A stretch of 6,733 nucleotides of DNA from Gemmatimonadales bacterium (GTDB lineage Bacteria; Gemmatimonadota; Gemmatimonadetes; Gemmatimonadales; GWC2-71-9), in NCBI GenBank assembly GCA_013812695.1, contig JACCSZ010000153.1, forward strand, positions 1 to 6,733, read 5' to 3'. A model generated the notes under the pieces. It saw nothing but the letters and a program-made list of their open reading frames with translations. It was not told the origin of the DNA and did no database searches. The position numbers and the translations under genes are program-made. Below, piece by piece: positions 1-6,143 of the stretch (positions are counted from its first letter, which is position 1; every line of letters starts with the position of its first letter).

Positions 1-240
1 GTGCGCGCTGGCCTCGAGCACGACGGTCACGCCGGGGAACATGTGAATCGTGCAGTTCTCCTGGATGTTGCAGCCGTCCTCGATGATCACGCCACCCCAG
101 TCGCCGCGAATCGCCGCCCCCGGTCCGACGTACACGTCCCGCCCGATCACGACGTTGCCGGTCACGGTGGCATTGGCATGAATGAAGGCCGACTCGTGGA
201 CGACGGGGATGAAGCCTTCGAACGCGAAGACGTTGGGCAC
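1..240 (-). CDS. paaY: PaaY-type hexapeptide-repeat protein (gamma-carbonic-anhydrase fold), partial, 3' end beyond window
   Basis: The first 80 codons of a left-handed beta-helix protein are present and the rest lies beyond the left edge. The translation opens VPNVFAFEGFIPVV and continues with hexapeptide-like turns (NVVIGRDVYVGPGAAIRGD) and the segment NIQENCTIHMFPG. From memory, E. coli PaaY has MPIYQIDGLTPVV, a GVYVGPNASLRGD-like stretch and NIQDNCVMHGFPE at the same places, so the match is close and nearly end-to-end. The His of the TIHMFPG stretch is probably the first metal ligand of the family; the others would lie outside the window. The start is GTG at 240, placed 5 bp after the thiolase stop, and it gives an N-terminus only one residue longer than E. 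coli PaaY; the upstream ribosome site is weak. PaaY is described as a thioesterase that assists phenylacetate catabolism, probably by freeing CoA from stalled ring-epoxide or tropone-type intermediates. It is probably co-transcribed with the thiolase. Confidence 0.88.
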   Translation of the reverse strand, partial: MPNVFAFEGFIPVVHESAFIHANATVTGNVVIGRDVYVGPGAAIRGDWGGVIIEDGCNIQENCTIHMFPGVTVVLEASAH

Positions 241-245
241 GAGCC

Positions 246-1463
246 CTACACCCGAGCGATGAGCGTCGCCATGCCTTGCCCCACTCCGACGCACATCGCG
301 CAGAGTGCGTACTGCTTGCCGATCTCCTTGAGCTCGTGGGCCGCGGTGAGCAGCAGCCGGGCGCCGGACATTCCGAGCGGGTGCCCGAGGGCGATGGCGC
401 CGCCGTTGGGATTGAGTCGGGGATCCCGGTCGTCGAGGCCGAGCTGCCGGACGCAGGCGAGCACCTGAGCCGCGAAGGCTTCGTTGAGCTCGATGACGTC
501 CATGTCGGGGAGGGTGAGCTTGGTCTTGGCCAGGATCCTGCGCGTCGCGGGAACCGGCCCGAGTCCCATGGTCCGGGGCTCGACACCCACGACCGTGCTC
601 GCGACGATGCGCGCCAGCGGCGTGAAACCGAACTCGCCCACCGCGCGCTCCGAGGCCAGCAGCAAGGCGCACGCGCCGTCGTTGATCCCCGACGAGTTGC
701 CCGCGGTGACGCTCCCCTTGCCGTCGGTCCGGAACGCGGGCTTGAGTTTGCTGAGCCCCTCCAGGGTCGAGTCCGGGCGGGGGAACTCGTCTTGCGCGAA
801 GAGGCGGCCGGGCTCGCCCCGGGAGGCACCAGGCACCGCGACCGGGACGATCTCGGACTGGAACCGGCAGCGCTGCTGGCTGGCGGCGGTCTTCAGTTGC
901 GACCAGAGGGCGAACTGGTCCTGGTCCGCCCGGCTGATCCCGCGCTCCGTCGCCACGTGCTCCGCGGTCTGGCCCATCGAGTCCACGCCGTAGAGCTCGC
1001 GCATCCTGGCGTTCACGAAACGCCAGCCCAGGCTGGTGTCGAACAGCTCCGCGTTACGGGCGAACGCCTGGCTCGACTTGGACAGCACGTACGGCGCGCG
1101 CGTCATCTGCTCGACACCGCCGGCGATATAGACGTCGCCGTCGCCCTCGCGCACGGCCCGGCTCGCGTTCACCACCGCGCTCATGCCGCTGGCGCACAAC
1201 CGATTCACGGTCTCGCCCGGCACCGAGACCGGTAGCCCGGCGAGGAGCAGCGCCATGCGGGCGACGTTGCGATTGTCTTCGCCTGCCTGGTTGGCGCACC
1301 CGAGCATGACATCGCCGATACGCTCCCGATCCAGGCCCGGGTGACGATCGAGCAGCTTGGCGATCACGTGCGCCGCCAGATTGTCGGCCCGCACGTGGGC
1401 CAGGCTCCCGCCAAAGCTGCCGATCGGCGTACGCACGCCGTCGACCAGGTATACCGGCTTCAT
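246..1463 (-). CDS. paaJ: PaaJ-type 3-oxoadipyl-CoA / 3-oxo-5,6-dehydrosuberyl-CoA thiolase
   Basis: This is a 405-residue thiolase, the usual length for the family (about 400). It begins MKPVYLVDGVRTPIG, the standard first strand. The acyl-accepting Cys90 is in VNRLCASGMSA, the catalytic His361 in GGAIALGHPLGMSGAR, and the second Cys391 in CAMCVGVGQG, so all three catalytic residues are intact. Stretches such as LGCANQAGEDNRNVARMA, FDTSLGWRFVN and GVEPRTMGLGPVPATRR are nearly those of E. coli PaaJ/PcaF, which separates it from acetoacetyl-CoA thiolases. In the paa pathway it acts in the cytoplasm on both C8 and C6 3-oxoacyl-CoA esters, giving acetyl-CoA and finally succinyl-CoA. The ATG at 1463 is chosen because it starts exactly at the thiolase fold; the frame stays open for 223 more codons upstream, but that stretch is antisense to paaG. 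PcaF of the beta-ketoadipate pathway is the close alternative; the paaY neighbour and the divergent paaGHI favour PaaJ. Confidence 0.93.
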   Translation of the reverse strand: MKPVYLVDGVRTPIGSFGGSLAHVRADNLAAHVIAKLLDRHPGLDRERIGDVMLGCANQAGEDNRNVARMALLLAGLPVSVPGETVNRLCASGMSAVVNASRAVREGDGDVYIAGGVEQMTRAPYVLSKSSQAFARNAELFDTSLGWRFVNARMRELYGVDSMGQTAEHVATERGISRADQDQFALWSQLKTAASQQRCRFQSEIVPVAVPGASRGEPGRLFAQDEFPRPDSTLEGLSKLKPAFRTDGKGSVTAGNSSGINDGACALLLASERAVGEFGFTPLARIVASTVVGVEPRTMGLGPVPATRRILAKTKLTLPDMDVIELNEAFAAQVLACVRQLGLDDRDPRLNPNGGAIALGHPLGMSGARLLLTAAHELKEIGKQYALCAMCVGVGQGMATLIARV

Positions 1464-1464
1464 T

Positions 1465-1469
1465 CCTCC
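1465..1469 (-). promoter_or_regulatory. Shine-Dalgarno of the thiolase gene, unusually close to the start
   Basis: A perfect GGAGG reads on the minus strand directly before the thiolase ATG with a single base between them. Spacing of 5–9 is usual, so initiation may be inefficient. The next possible in-frame start (GTG, codon 10) would remove the first strand of the thiolase fold, so the ATG at 1463 remains the best choice. Confidence 0.5.
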
Positions 1470-1510
1470 AAATGTAGATATATTGTTCGGGCCGCGCACA
1501 TGGCTCCGTC

Positions 1511-1517
1511 GAGAGGA
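1511..1517 (+). promoter_or_regulatory. Ribosome binding site of paaG
   Basis: GAGAGGA lies six bases before the ATG at 1524. It decides the start: the in-frame ATG at 1500 and the longer reading frame back to 1341 have no such site, and the latter would run into the thiolase gene on the other strand. Confidence 0.65.
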
Positions 1518-1523
1518 CCTTCG

Positions 1524-2309
1524 ATGACCTATCGGTTCATTCTGTTCGAGGTCGATCAGGGCGTCGCGCGCATCACCTTGAACCGACCCGACGTCCTCAA
1601 CAGCATCCACACAGCCATGTCGGGCGAGATCCAGGAAGCCCTGATGCATGCCGCGCGGGAGCGCGAGATCCGCGCCGTGCTCCTGACCGGCATGGGACGC
1701 GGCTTCTGCGCAGGCCAGGACCTGGACGAAGTTCGCCCCGGCGCGACCGTGAATGACTTCGCGGCCCACGCCCGGAAAGCGTACACGCCGATAGTCCGCG
1801 GGCTTCGAGCGCTCGAGAAGCCGGTGATCTGCGCTGTCAACGGGGTCGCCGCCGGAGCCGGGGCGAATCTGGCGCTGGCGTGCGACCTGGTCCTGGCCGC
1901 GGAGGAAGCCTCCTTCGTGCAGGTGTTCGCGAAGATCGGCCTGGTACCGGATACGGGTGGGAGCTTCTTCCTGCCCCGACTGGTGGGGCTGGCCCGAGCG
2001 ACGGCGCTCGCGATGTTGGCCGAGAAGATTACGGCGGCGCAGGCGGTGGATATCGGGCTGATCTACCGGTCGTGCCCGGCCGCCTCCCTCGACGCAGAGG
2101 CGTCGAAGCTCGCCGTCCACCTCGCCGCCCAACCGACGCTCGGCCTCGGCCTCACGAAGCGGCTGCTGAACGCCGCCTGGGTCAACGACCTGGAGACGCA
2201 GCTCGAGCTCGAGGCCGAGTGCCAGGGCGCCGCCGGACGCAGCGCGGACTACGCCGAGGGAGTGGCGGCGTTCCTCGCGAAGCGGAAGCCGGTCTTCACC
2301 GGACAGTGA
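1524..2309 (+). CDS. paaG: PaaG-type 1,2-epoxyphenylacetyl-CoA isomerase (crotonase superfamily)
   Basis: This 261-residue crotonase-fold protein is almost the length of E. coli PaaG (262). It begins MTYRFILFEVDQGVARITLNRP. The CoA-binding/oxyanion segments are GRGFCAGQDL (about 58–67) and VICAVNGVAAGAGA (about 101–114). Asp143 in GLVPDTGG sits where PaaG and the enoyl-CoA isomerases have their catalytic acid. The residue matching the first catalytic Glu of true enoyl-CoA hydratases is Phe135 (VFAKIG), as in E. coli PaaG, so an isomerase fits better than a hydratase. The tail AGRSADYAEGVAAFLAKRKPVFTG closely matches PaaG. The enzyme turns the ring 1,2-epoxide of phenylacetyl-CoA into the oxepin-CoA and later shifts a double bond in the opened chain. 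It is the first gene of the rightward unit, 3 bp before paaH. PaaB/PaaG naming differs between species; a related unsaturated acyl-CoA isomerase cannot be fully excluded. Confidence 0.92.
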   Translation: MTYRFILFEVDQGVARITLNRPDVLNSIHTAMSGEIQEALMHAAREREIRAVLLTGMGRGFCAGQDLDEVRPGATVNDFAAHARKAYTPIVRGLRALEKPVICAVNGVAAGAGANLALACDLVLAAEEASFVQVFAKIGLVPDTGGSFFLPRLVGLARATALAMLAEKITAAQAVDIGLIYRSCPAASLDAEASKLAVHLAAQPTLGLGLTKRLLNAAWVNDLETQLELEAECQGAAGRSADYAEGVAAFLAKRKPVFTGQ

Positions 2310-2312
2310 CTC

Positions 2313-3500
2313 GTGCGAGCCTCAGACCCAGAGACCGCTTGCGTGGGTGTCCTCGGGGCGGGTCCCATGGGCAGCGGGATCGCACAGGTCGCCGCCGTCG
2401 CGGGACACCCGGTCATCCTGCAGGACCTCGATGAGGGGGCGATTGCGCGCGCGCGCGCCGGGATCGACAAGGCGCTTGCGCGGGAGACCGAGAAGGACCG
2501 CTTGACCCGGTCGGCCGCCGAGGCGGCGCGGGAGCGCGTCCGGTACGTCGTGAGCGGCGACCTGAGCGCGTTCGCGCCCTGCCGGCTCGTCATCGAGGCG
2601 ATCGTCGAGCGGCTGGGCCTCAAGCGCGAGAGCTTCGCCGCGCTCGAACGGGTGGTCGCGCCGGAGGCGATGCTCGCGACCAACACCTCGGCCCTGTCGA
2701 TCACGACCATCGCCGGCGCCTGCCAACGCCCCGAACGGGTGGTCGGCCTTCACTTCTTCAATCCCGCGCCGATGATGCCGCTGGTGGAGGTGGTCCGCGG
2801 GCACGCGACGCCGGGCGCGCTGGTCGATACGGCCTGCGCCCTGGTCCAGCGCTGGGGCAAGACCACCGTCGTCGCCGCGGATACCCCGGGCTTCATCGTG
2901 AACCGGATCGCCCGACCATTCTACGGCGAGGCGCTCCGGATCCTGGACGAAGGCATCGCCGATTGCGCGACCATCGACTGGGCTATGAGGACGCTCGGCG
3001 GCTTCAGGATGGGACCCTTCGAGCTCATGGACCTGATCGGCAACGACGTGAACTTCGCGGTGACGTCGGCGGTCTACGAGGGGTTCTTCTTCGATCCGCG
3101 CTACAAGCCCTCGCTCACGCAGCGACGCCTGGTCGATGCCAATCTGCTCGGACGCAAGACCGGCCGGGGCTACTACGACTACCGCGACGGTGCGGTCCCA
3201 CCGGCACCGAGGGAGGATCCGGCCCTCGGGCGATCGATCCTGGAGCGGATCCTGGCGATGCTGATCAACGAGGCGGTCGACGCCGTCTACTGGGGCGTCG
3301 CCACGCCGGCGGACATCGACCTCGCGATGGTGAAGGGGGTGAGCTACCCCAGAGGGCTCATCGCGTGGGCCGAGGAGCTCGGGTATCGGGTCGCGCTCGA
3401 GCGCCTGGAACGCCTGCAGGCGGAGTACGCGGAGGATCGCTACCGGCCGAGCCCACTCCTCCGGCGCCTTGCCGCATCCGGTGGAACGCTCCGCGGGTGA
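2313..3500 (+). CDS. paaH: PaaH-type 3-hydroxyacyl-CoA dehydrogenase, short form (395 aa)
   Basis: The NAD-binding Rossmann domain (about 1–188) opens with VGVLGAGPMGSGIAQ (dinucleotide loop G15–G20) and has Asp38 at the end of strand 2 (ILQDLD), which suits NAD rather than NADP. Catalytic residues follow in order: Ser126 (ATNTSALSI), His147 and Glu159 (GLHFFNPAPMMPLVEVV) and Asn197 (TPGFIVNRIA). A first C-terminal helical domain (about 190–290) ends in GRKTGRGYYDYR, and a second, shorter copy (about 305–385) includes MLINEAVDAV and YPRGLIAWAEELG. E. coli PaaH is about 475 residues and has a reduced Rossmann segment between the two C-terminal domains; here only a linker of about 15 residues remains. 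It would oxidise 3-hydroxyadipyl-CoA (and the C8 analogue) to the 3-oxo ester cleaved by the divergent thiolase. The start is GTG at 2313 with a weak ribosome site, so it is probably coupled to paaG. A 3-hydroxybutyryl-CoA dehydrogenase is the alternative. Confidence 0.9.
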   Translation: MRASDPETACVGVLGAGPMGSGIAQVAAVAGHPVILQDLDEGAIARARAGIDKALARETEKDRLTRSAAEAARERVRYVVSGDLSAFAPCRLVIEAIVERLGLKRESFAALERVVAPEAMLATNTSALSITTIAGACQRPERVVGLHFFNPAPMMPLVEVVRGHATPGALVDTACALVQRWGKTTVVAADTPGFIVNRIARPFYGEALRILDEGIADCATIDWAMRTLGGFRMGPFELMDLIGNDVNFAVTSAVYEGFFFDPRYKPSLTQRRLVDANLLGRKTGRGYYDYRDGAVPPAPREDPALGRSILERILAMLINEAVDAVYWGVATPADIDLAMVKGVSYPRGLIAWAEELGYRVALERLERLQAEYAEDRYRPSPLLRRLAASGGTLRG

Positions 3501-3952
3501 GCTCCCTGCCGGCTGACGCCGAGCTGCGCGCGGCGGCCATCGTCCGCCACATGCTGGCCCATGACGTCTTCAGTCGGTGGATGGGCGTGGAGATCCTCCA
3601 CGTGGAACCGGCCCGGGTGACGCTTCGCATGGCCGTGCGCCAGGATATGACCAACGGATTCGGGGTGTGCCACGGCGGGGTCACGTTCGCCTTCGCCGAC
3701 AGCGCGCTGGCCTTCGCCAGCAACACCGGGGGGAAGGTGACGGTCAGTATCGAGAACAGCATGACGTACCCGGCGGCCGTGCGGGTCGGCGACCTGCTGC
3801 TGGCCGAGGCGGAGCGGGAGGCGAGCAGCCAGCGGTTGGCGTATTACCGAGTACGAGTCACCAGGGGGGATGGCGCCGTGGTCGCACTCTTCCGCGGCAC
3901 GGTGTTCCAGACCGACCGGGAGCACGACGTGGGGCGAGATGGGAGTGAGTGA
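3497..3952 (+). CDS. paaI: PaaI-type hydroxyphenylacetyl-CoA thioesterase (hotdog fold)
   Basis: This 151-residue hotdog-fold thioesterase is slightly longer than E. coli PaaI (140). The active-site segment is NGFGVCHGGVTFAFADSALAFA, with Asn53, His59, Gly60 and Asp68 in the positions of the PaaI subfamily. The last core strand VVALFRGT also matches E. coli PaaI (VALFRGK). The protein is cytoplasmic, with no signal or membrane segment. PaaI is known to hydrolyse ring-hydroxylated phenylacetyl-CoA and is viewed as a rescue enzyme that frees CoA from dead-end products. The GTG at 3497 overlaps the paaH stop as GTGA (4 bp), which implies translational coupling. An in-frame ATG at 3551 would still keep the core but has no similar coupling. 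The last 14 bases overlap the start of the E1 gene. The tail after residue 138 (charged, DREHDVGRDGSE) is not part of the fold. Confidence 0.91.
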   Translation: MSSLPADAELRAAAIVRHMLAHDVFSRWMGVEILHVEPARVTLRMAVRQDMTNGFGVCHGGVTFAFADSALAFASNTGGKVTVSIENSMTYPAAVRVGDLLLAEAEREASSQRLAYYRVRVTRGDGAVVALFRGTVFQTDREHDVGRDGSE

Positions 3953-6023
3953 AGCGCGGGCGCCCGGCGCCGCCGGGGTCGACCCCACGATCGACTGGAA
4001 GCGGGTGCTCTACTTCAGCCTCGCCTCGCGGGCGCTGGATGACATCGAGGAGACCCGTCTCGTCCCCGAACAGAAGGTGCTCTACCAGTTCTCGGCTCGC
4101 GGGCACGAGATGGCGCAGGTCATCCTGGGCAGCCTGTTGGACCGCCCGCACGATGCCGTGGGCGCCTACTACCGGTCGCGACCGATTCTCCTGACGCTCG
4201 GCCTCTCGCTGGAGGACGCGTTCGCGGCCCCCATGGGAAAGTCGGGCGGCTTCAGCAACGGCCGGGACATCGGCGTGGTGTGCAATCTGCCGAAGGCGGA
4301 CGGCCCCATCGTGCTCCCGATGTCCGGGGACGTCGGCTCCCAGTACACGCCGGCGGTCGGGTGGGCACAGGGCGTTAACTACCATCGTGACGTTCTGGGC
4401 GACCGCGGCTACGACGGCTCGATCGCGGTGGTGCTGGGCGGCGAGGCCTCCGTCGCGACCAATGGCTTCTGGTCGGCGCTGACGATCGCTACGACCCTCA
4501 CCCTGCCGCTGCTCTTCTATATCGAGGACAACGGCTACGGCATCTCGGTTCCGTCCAGCTTCCAGACGCCGGGCGGCGACATCGCGGCCAACCTCGCCTC
4601 GTTCCGAAATCTCCTGGTGCGGAACGGCGACGGCTCCGAGCCCACCGAGGCCGCTCGTCTGCTCCAGGAGACGGTGACCCACGTTCGGGCGGGCAAGGGC
4701 CCCGCCTTGCTCCGGCTCGCCGTGCCGCGGTTGAGCGGGCATTCGGCGCAGGACACCCAGGCGTACAAGAGCAAGGAGCACCTGGCCCAGGAGCAGGCCA
4801 GCGATCCGCTGCCCAAGCTATATCGGCTCCTTCGGAGCGGGGTGCTGTCGGAGTCGGCCATCGCGGCGGTCGAGGCACAGGTCAAGGCGGACGTGGACGG
4901 GGCCCTCGGCCCCGCGCTGGCGCGGCCTGAGCCCGAGCCGTCCGGCGTGACCAGGCACGTGTATGCTACAGAGCTTCAACTGGTTGGCGGGCTCGCCCCG
5001 GCTGGACACCGATTCCCGCCGGGCAGCGAGGTGGCGCGACCCGAGCCCACTCGCATCAACCTGCTCACCGCCATCCGGCGGACGCTGGAGCACGAGCTCG
5101 CCACCAACCCCAGGATGCTGCTCTTCGGAGAGGACGTTGGCCCCAAGGGTGGCGTGCACGCCGCCACGATGGGGCTGCAGGCGGCCTTCGGCGAGCGACG
5201 GGTGTTCGACACCAGCCTCTCGGAGGAGGGCATCATCGGTCGCGCGGTCGGCCTGGCGCTCTCTGGTCTCCTGCCGGTCGCGGAGATCCAGTTCCGCAAG
5301 TACGCCGACCCCGCCACCGAGCAGCTCAACAACTGCGGCACGATGCGGTGGCGGACGCACAACCGCTTCGCCGCTCCCATCGTGGTGCGGATGCCGGGCG
5401 GATACGCGCCGAAATGCGGGGATCCATGGCACAGCGTCTGTGGCGAGGTGTTCTGGGTGCACGCCACCGGATGGCAGGTCTGCATCCCGTCGAACGCGGA
5501 GGACGCCGTGGGTCTCCTTCGCGCGGCGCTCCGGAGCAACAACCCGACGATCTTCTTCGAGCACCGGGCGCTGCTCGATGGGGCATCGGCCCGGCGGCCC
5601 TATCCGGGGGACGACTTCGTGCTTCCCCTCGGCAAGGCCAAGGTCGTCCTCGACGGCGACCGGCTCACGGTGGTCACGTGGGGCGCCATGGTGGAACGAT
5701 GCGAGCGCGCCGCGCGCGAGCTCGAGGAGTCGATCGAAGTGCTCGACCTCCGCACCGTGGCGCCGTGGGACCAGGCTGCGGTGCTCGACTCGGTCCGGAA
5801 GACCCGGCGCTGCCTGGTCGTCCACGAAGACACGCTCACGGCCGGATTCGGCGCAGAGGTCGCCGCGGTGGTCGCGGAGCAGGCGTTCCTGAGCCTCGAC
5901 GCGCCGATCTCCCGCCTCGCGATTCCGGACGTGCCGACGCCGTACAACCTCCGACTGATGAACGCCGTCCTTCCCAGCGTCGAGGGGATCGCGGCCAAAA
6001 TGCAGGAACTGATCGAGTTCTAG
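3939..6023 (+). CDS. Single-chain thiamine-diphosphate 2-oxoacid dehydrogenase E1 (alpha-beta fusion)
   Basis: One 694-residue chain carries both E1 halves. The alpha-like half (about 20–300) has the substrate-loop segment YYRSRPILLTLGLSLED, a GKSGGFSNGRD stretch, and a cofactor motif running from GGEAS (167–171) to EDNGYGIS (196–203); the usual GDG reads GEA here. A Pro/Glu-rich linker (about 325–370) follows. The beta-like half (about 371–694) has LLFGEDVG, TSLSEEGIIG (probable catalytic-site Glu429), IQFRKYADPATEQLNN, the conserved His498 (DPWHSV), NPTIFFEHRALL, and the C-terminal transketolase domain with VLDLRTVAPWD and VHEDTLTAGFGAEVA. It would decarboxylate a 2-oxoacid and hand the acyl group to the lipoyl arm of the E2 encoded next. 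The substrate is not readable from the motifs: branched-chain or aryl 2-oxoacids fit better than pyruvate by context. The ATG at 3939 is preceded by GTGGGG and lies inside the end of paaI; the earlier in-frame ATG at 3870 would overlap paaI by 83 bp and is unlikely. Confidence 0.88.
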   Translation: MGVSEARAPGAAGVDPTIDWKRVLYFSLASRALDDIEETRLVPEQKVLYQFSARGHEMAQVILGSLLDRPHDAVGAYYRSRPILLTLGLSLEDAFAAPMGKSGGFSNGRDIGVVCNLPKADGPIVLPMSGDVGSQYTPAVGWAQGVNYHRDVLGDRGYDGSIAVVLGGEASVATNGFWSALTIATTLTLPLLFYIEDNGYGISVPSSFQTPGGDIAANLASFRNLLVRNGDGSEPTEAARLLQETVTHVRAGKGPALLRLAVPRLSGHSAQDTQAYKSKEHLAQEQASDPLPKLYRLLRSGVLSESAIAAVEAQVKADVDGALGPALARPEPEPSGVTRHVYATELQLVGGLAPAGHRFPPGSEVARPEPTRINLLTAIRRTLEHELATNPRMLLFGEDVGPKGGVHAATMGLQAAFGERRVFDTSLSEEGIIGRAVGLALSGLLPVAEIQFRKYADPATEQLNNCGTMRWRTHNRFAAPIVVRMPGGYAPKCGDPWHSVCGEVFWVHATGWQVCIPSNAEDAVGLLRAALRSNNPTIFFEHRALLDGASARRPYPGDDFVLPLGKAKVVLDGDRLTVVTWGAMVERCERAARELEESIEVLDLRTVAPWDQAAVLDSVRKTRRCLVVHEDTLTAGFGAEVAAVVAEQAFLSLDAPISRLAIPDVPTPYNLRLMNAVLPSVEGIAAKMQELIEF

Positions 6024-6038
6024 CCGTGTAACGAAGCC

Positions 6039-6122
6039 CTGTCACCCTGAGCAGGGGCCAGAACCTCGCTTCGGCCCCTTCGCGGAGTTTACCCTGGGCG
6101 AAGCCAGGGCTCAGGGTGACAG
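6039..6122. repeat. 84-bp palindromic element with two nested hairpins (REP/MITE-like)
   Basis: CTGTCACCCTGAGC at 6039–6052 is the exact reverse complement of the bases at 6109–6122, giving a 14-bp perfect outer stem. Inside it are two smaller stems: AGGGGCC (6053–6059) with GGCCCCT (6073–6079), and CCCTGG (6092–6097) with CCAGGG (6104–6109) around the loop GCGAAG. The whole can fold as a three-way cruciform. The sequence type CTGTCACCCTGAGC…GCGAAG resembles, from memory, a very common dispersed intergenic repeat of bacterial genomes. No T-run follows, so it is not a typical intrinsic terminator. It fills most of the 120-bp gap between E1 and E2 and may alter transcript stability or read-through. 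There is no convincing target-site duplication and no other copy in this window. Confidence 0.85.
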
Positions 6123-6131
6123 CTAGAACGT

Positions 6132-6137
6132 AAGGAG
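6132..6137 (+). promoter_or_regulatory. Strong ribosome binding site of the E2 gene
   Basis: AAGGAG stands six bases before the ATG at 6144. It is the best Shine-Dalgarno match and spacing in the window, so E2 is probably translated independently of the upstream genes, unlike the coupled paaH, paaI and E1 starts. Confidence 0.75.
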
Positions 6138-6143
6138 CCCGGA

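Larger units (their letters stand above)
1464..1523. promoter_or_regulatory. Divergent promoter/operator region between paaJ and paaG
   Basis: These 60 bases separate the two divergent start codons, so both transcription units must start in or near them unless promoters lie inside the opposing genes. An AT-rich island (about 1471–1487, containing TAGATATATTGTT) stands out in an otherwise GC-rich window. On the plus strand TATATT at 1479–1484 would serve as a -10 element with transcription starting near 1491. The overlapping minus-strand TATATC could serve the thiolase but would leave a leader of under 10 bases. No good -35 element and no convincing operator palindrome were found. Known Paa regulators (PaaX of the GntR family, PaaR of the TetR family) use phenylacetyl-CoA as effector, but no site for either could be recognised here. 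Confidence 0.4.

Noticed and set aside
1..468. Plus-strand open frame at the left edge
   Set aside because: The minus strand of the same bases encodes a near end-to-end match to PaaY and the thiolase C-terminus, so the plus frame is a shadow.
276..1235. Long plus-strand open frame opposite the thiolase
   Set aside because: Arg/Gly/Ala-rich translation with no motif; it is a GC-bias shadow of a clearly real gene.
1464..2132. Upstream extension of the thiolase reading frame by 223 codons on the minus strand
   Set aside because: It is antisense to paaG, has low-complexity Arg/Gly-rich composition with no recognisable domain, and the thiolase fold starts exactly at the ATG at 1463.
2444..2459. 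Alternating GC run (possible Z-DNA or slippage tract)
   Set aside because: It encodes Ala-Arg-Ala-Arg in the helix after the NAD-binding strand of PaaH in correct frame, as expected from GC-rich codon use.
4818..5825. 335-codon minus-strand open frame opposite E1
   Set aside because: No ribosome site or domain; it covers the well-conserved beta half of E1 and reflects codon bias.
6039..6122. Reading the palindrome as an intrinsic terminator
   Set aside because: No T-run follows either stem, and a same-strand gene with a strong ribosome site begins 21 bases later.
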